From Flavobacteriales bacterium (GTDB lineage: Bacteria; Bacteroidota; Bacteroidia; Flavobacteriales_F; PHOS-HE28), in assembly GCA_020437875.1 (NCBI GenBank), contig JAGQVR010000192.1, positions 1-5,457 on the forward strand: a stretch of DNA of 5,457 nucleotides, written 5' to 3'. Position 1 is the first letter of the stretch, and each line of letters opens with the position of its first letter. A model generated the notes under the pieces. The model saw only the letters and a program-made list of their open reading frames with translations, did no database searches and was not told the origin of the DNA. This document shows positions 5,232 to 5,457 of the stretch, piece by piece. The position numbers and the translations under genes are program-made.

Positions 5232-5457
5232 ATGTTCACGTTGCGACCCTCTTCCGCCCTGGCTTCGTTGTTCCTGTTCCTGGCCTTGCCTGCGTTCGCG
5301 CAGGAACCTCTGCCCCATGGAATGGCGCCCCATGAACGGGCACTCATCCCTGCCTATCGGGAGGGCTTGGTCCAGAACGTGCGCGGAGAGACAGCGCCAC
5401 CGCCATTCGCGGTGCGTACCATGGCCGAGTGGGAGGAGGTGGAGAGCGTGGTCATCG
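5232..5457 (+). CDS. Secreted agmatine-deiminase / peptidyl-arginine-deiminase family protein, N-terminal part
   Basis: Only the first 75 codons are in the window; the reading frame is open at the right edge. The translation begins with a clear Sec signal peptide: basic residue Arg5, a hydrophobic core (residues 9-21, ALASLFLFLALPA) and probable cleavage after AFA at 23/24. The mature start, EPLPHGMAPHERALIPAYRE (25-44), then APPPFAVRTMAEWEEVESVV (55-74), resembles the N-terminus of exported Bacteroidota proteins of the PAD_porph (agmatine deiminase / bacterial peptidyl-arginine deiminase) family. In these, a P-V-R-x-MAEWEE-type segment opens the catalytic domain. The family hydrolyses guanidino groups of agmatine or peptidyl-arginine. 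Catalytic residues are beyond the window, so activity cannot be judged. The frame is also open upstream to an ATG at 5148 that overlaps the mltF stop, but 5232 puts the signal peptide at the N-terminus and sits right after a promoter-like box. Family membership rests on a short match. Confidence 0.72.
   Translation, partial: MFTLRPSSALASLFLFLALPAFAQEPLPHGMAPHERALIPAYREGLVQNVRGETAPPPFAVRTMAEWEEVESVVI

Overview
The window reads as an ordinary chromosomal segment of a GC-rich (roughly 60% by eye) member of the Bacteroidota, probably a Flavobacteriales-like lineage. This is inferred from three things: the gene families present; start-adjacent promoter boxes of the Bacteroidota type (TAnnTTTG, here TACCTTTG or TACCTTCG); and a secreted agmatine-deiminase-family protein of a kind common in that phylum. 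The species cannot be named from the sequence.

Left half, minus strand, transcribed right to left: a four-TM LytS-type sensor histidine kinase (1917-3008), its LytTR response regulator (1163-1891, starting 25 bp after the kinase stop), then a HemS/HmuS-family cytoplasmic heme-handling protein (18-1094, starting 68 bp after the regulator stop). The three could form one transcript, but the heme gene also has its own promoter-like box next to its start codon.

Right half, plus strand: a 107-bp divergent intergenic region carries one promoter-like box for each direction. Then come a predicted acyl-carrier-protein phosphodiesterase (AcpH family, 3116-3691) and an MltF-type membrane-anchored lytic transglycosylase (3688-5148), joined by a 4-bp ATGA overlap. 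After an 83-bp gap with a short hairpin and another promoter-like box, the window ends inside a gene for an exported agmatine-deiminase-family protein (from 5232).

Functionally, the segment combines a membrane sensor and transcription regulator, intracellular heme use, acyl-carrier-protein maintenance and cell-wall turnover. I see no mobile element, CRISPR array, RNA gene, tandem repeat or clear sign of horizontal transfer, and no convincing new biological system. The points most worth a second look are the sensor/regulator-heme gene linkage, the repeated promoter boxes lying 4-13 nt from start codons, the AcpH-MltF coupling, and an alternative start for the last gene that touches the mltF stop codon.
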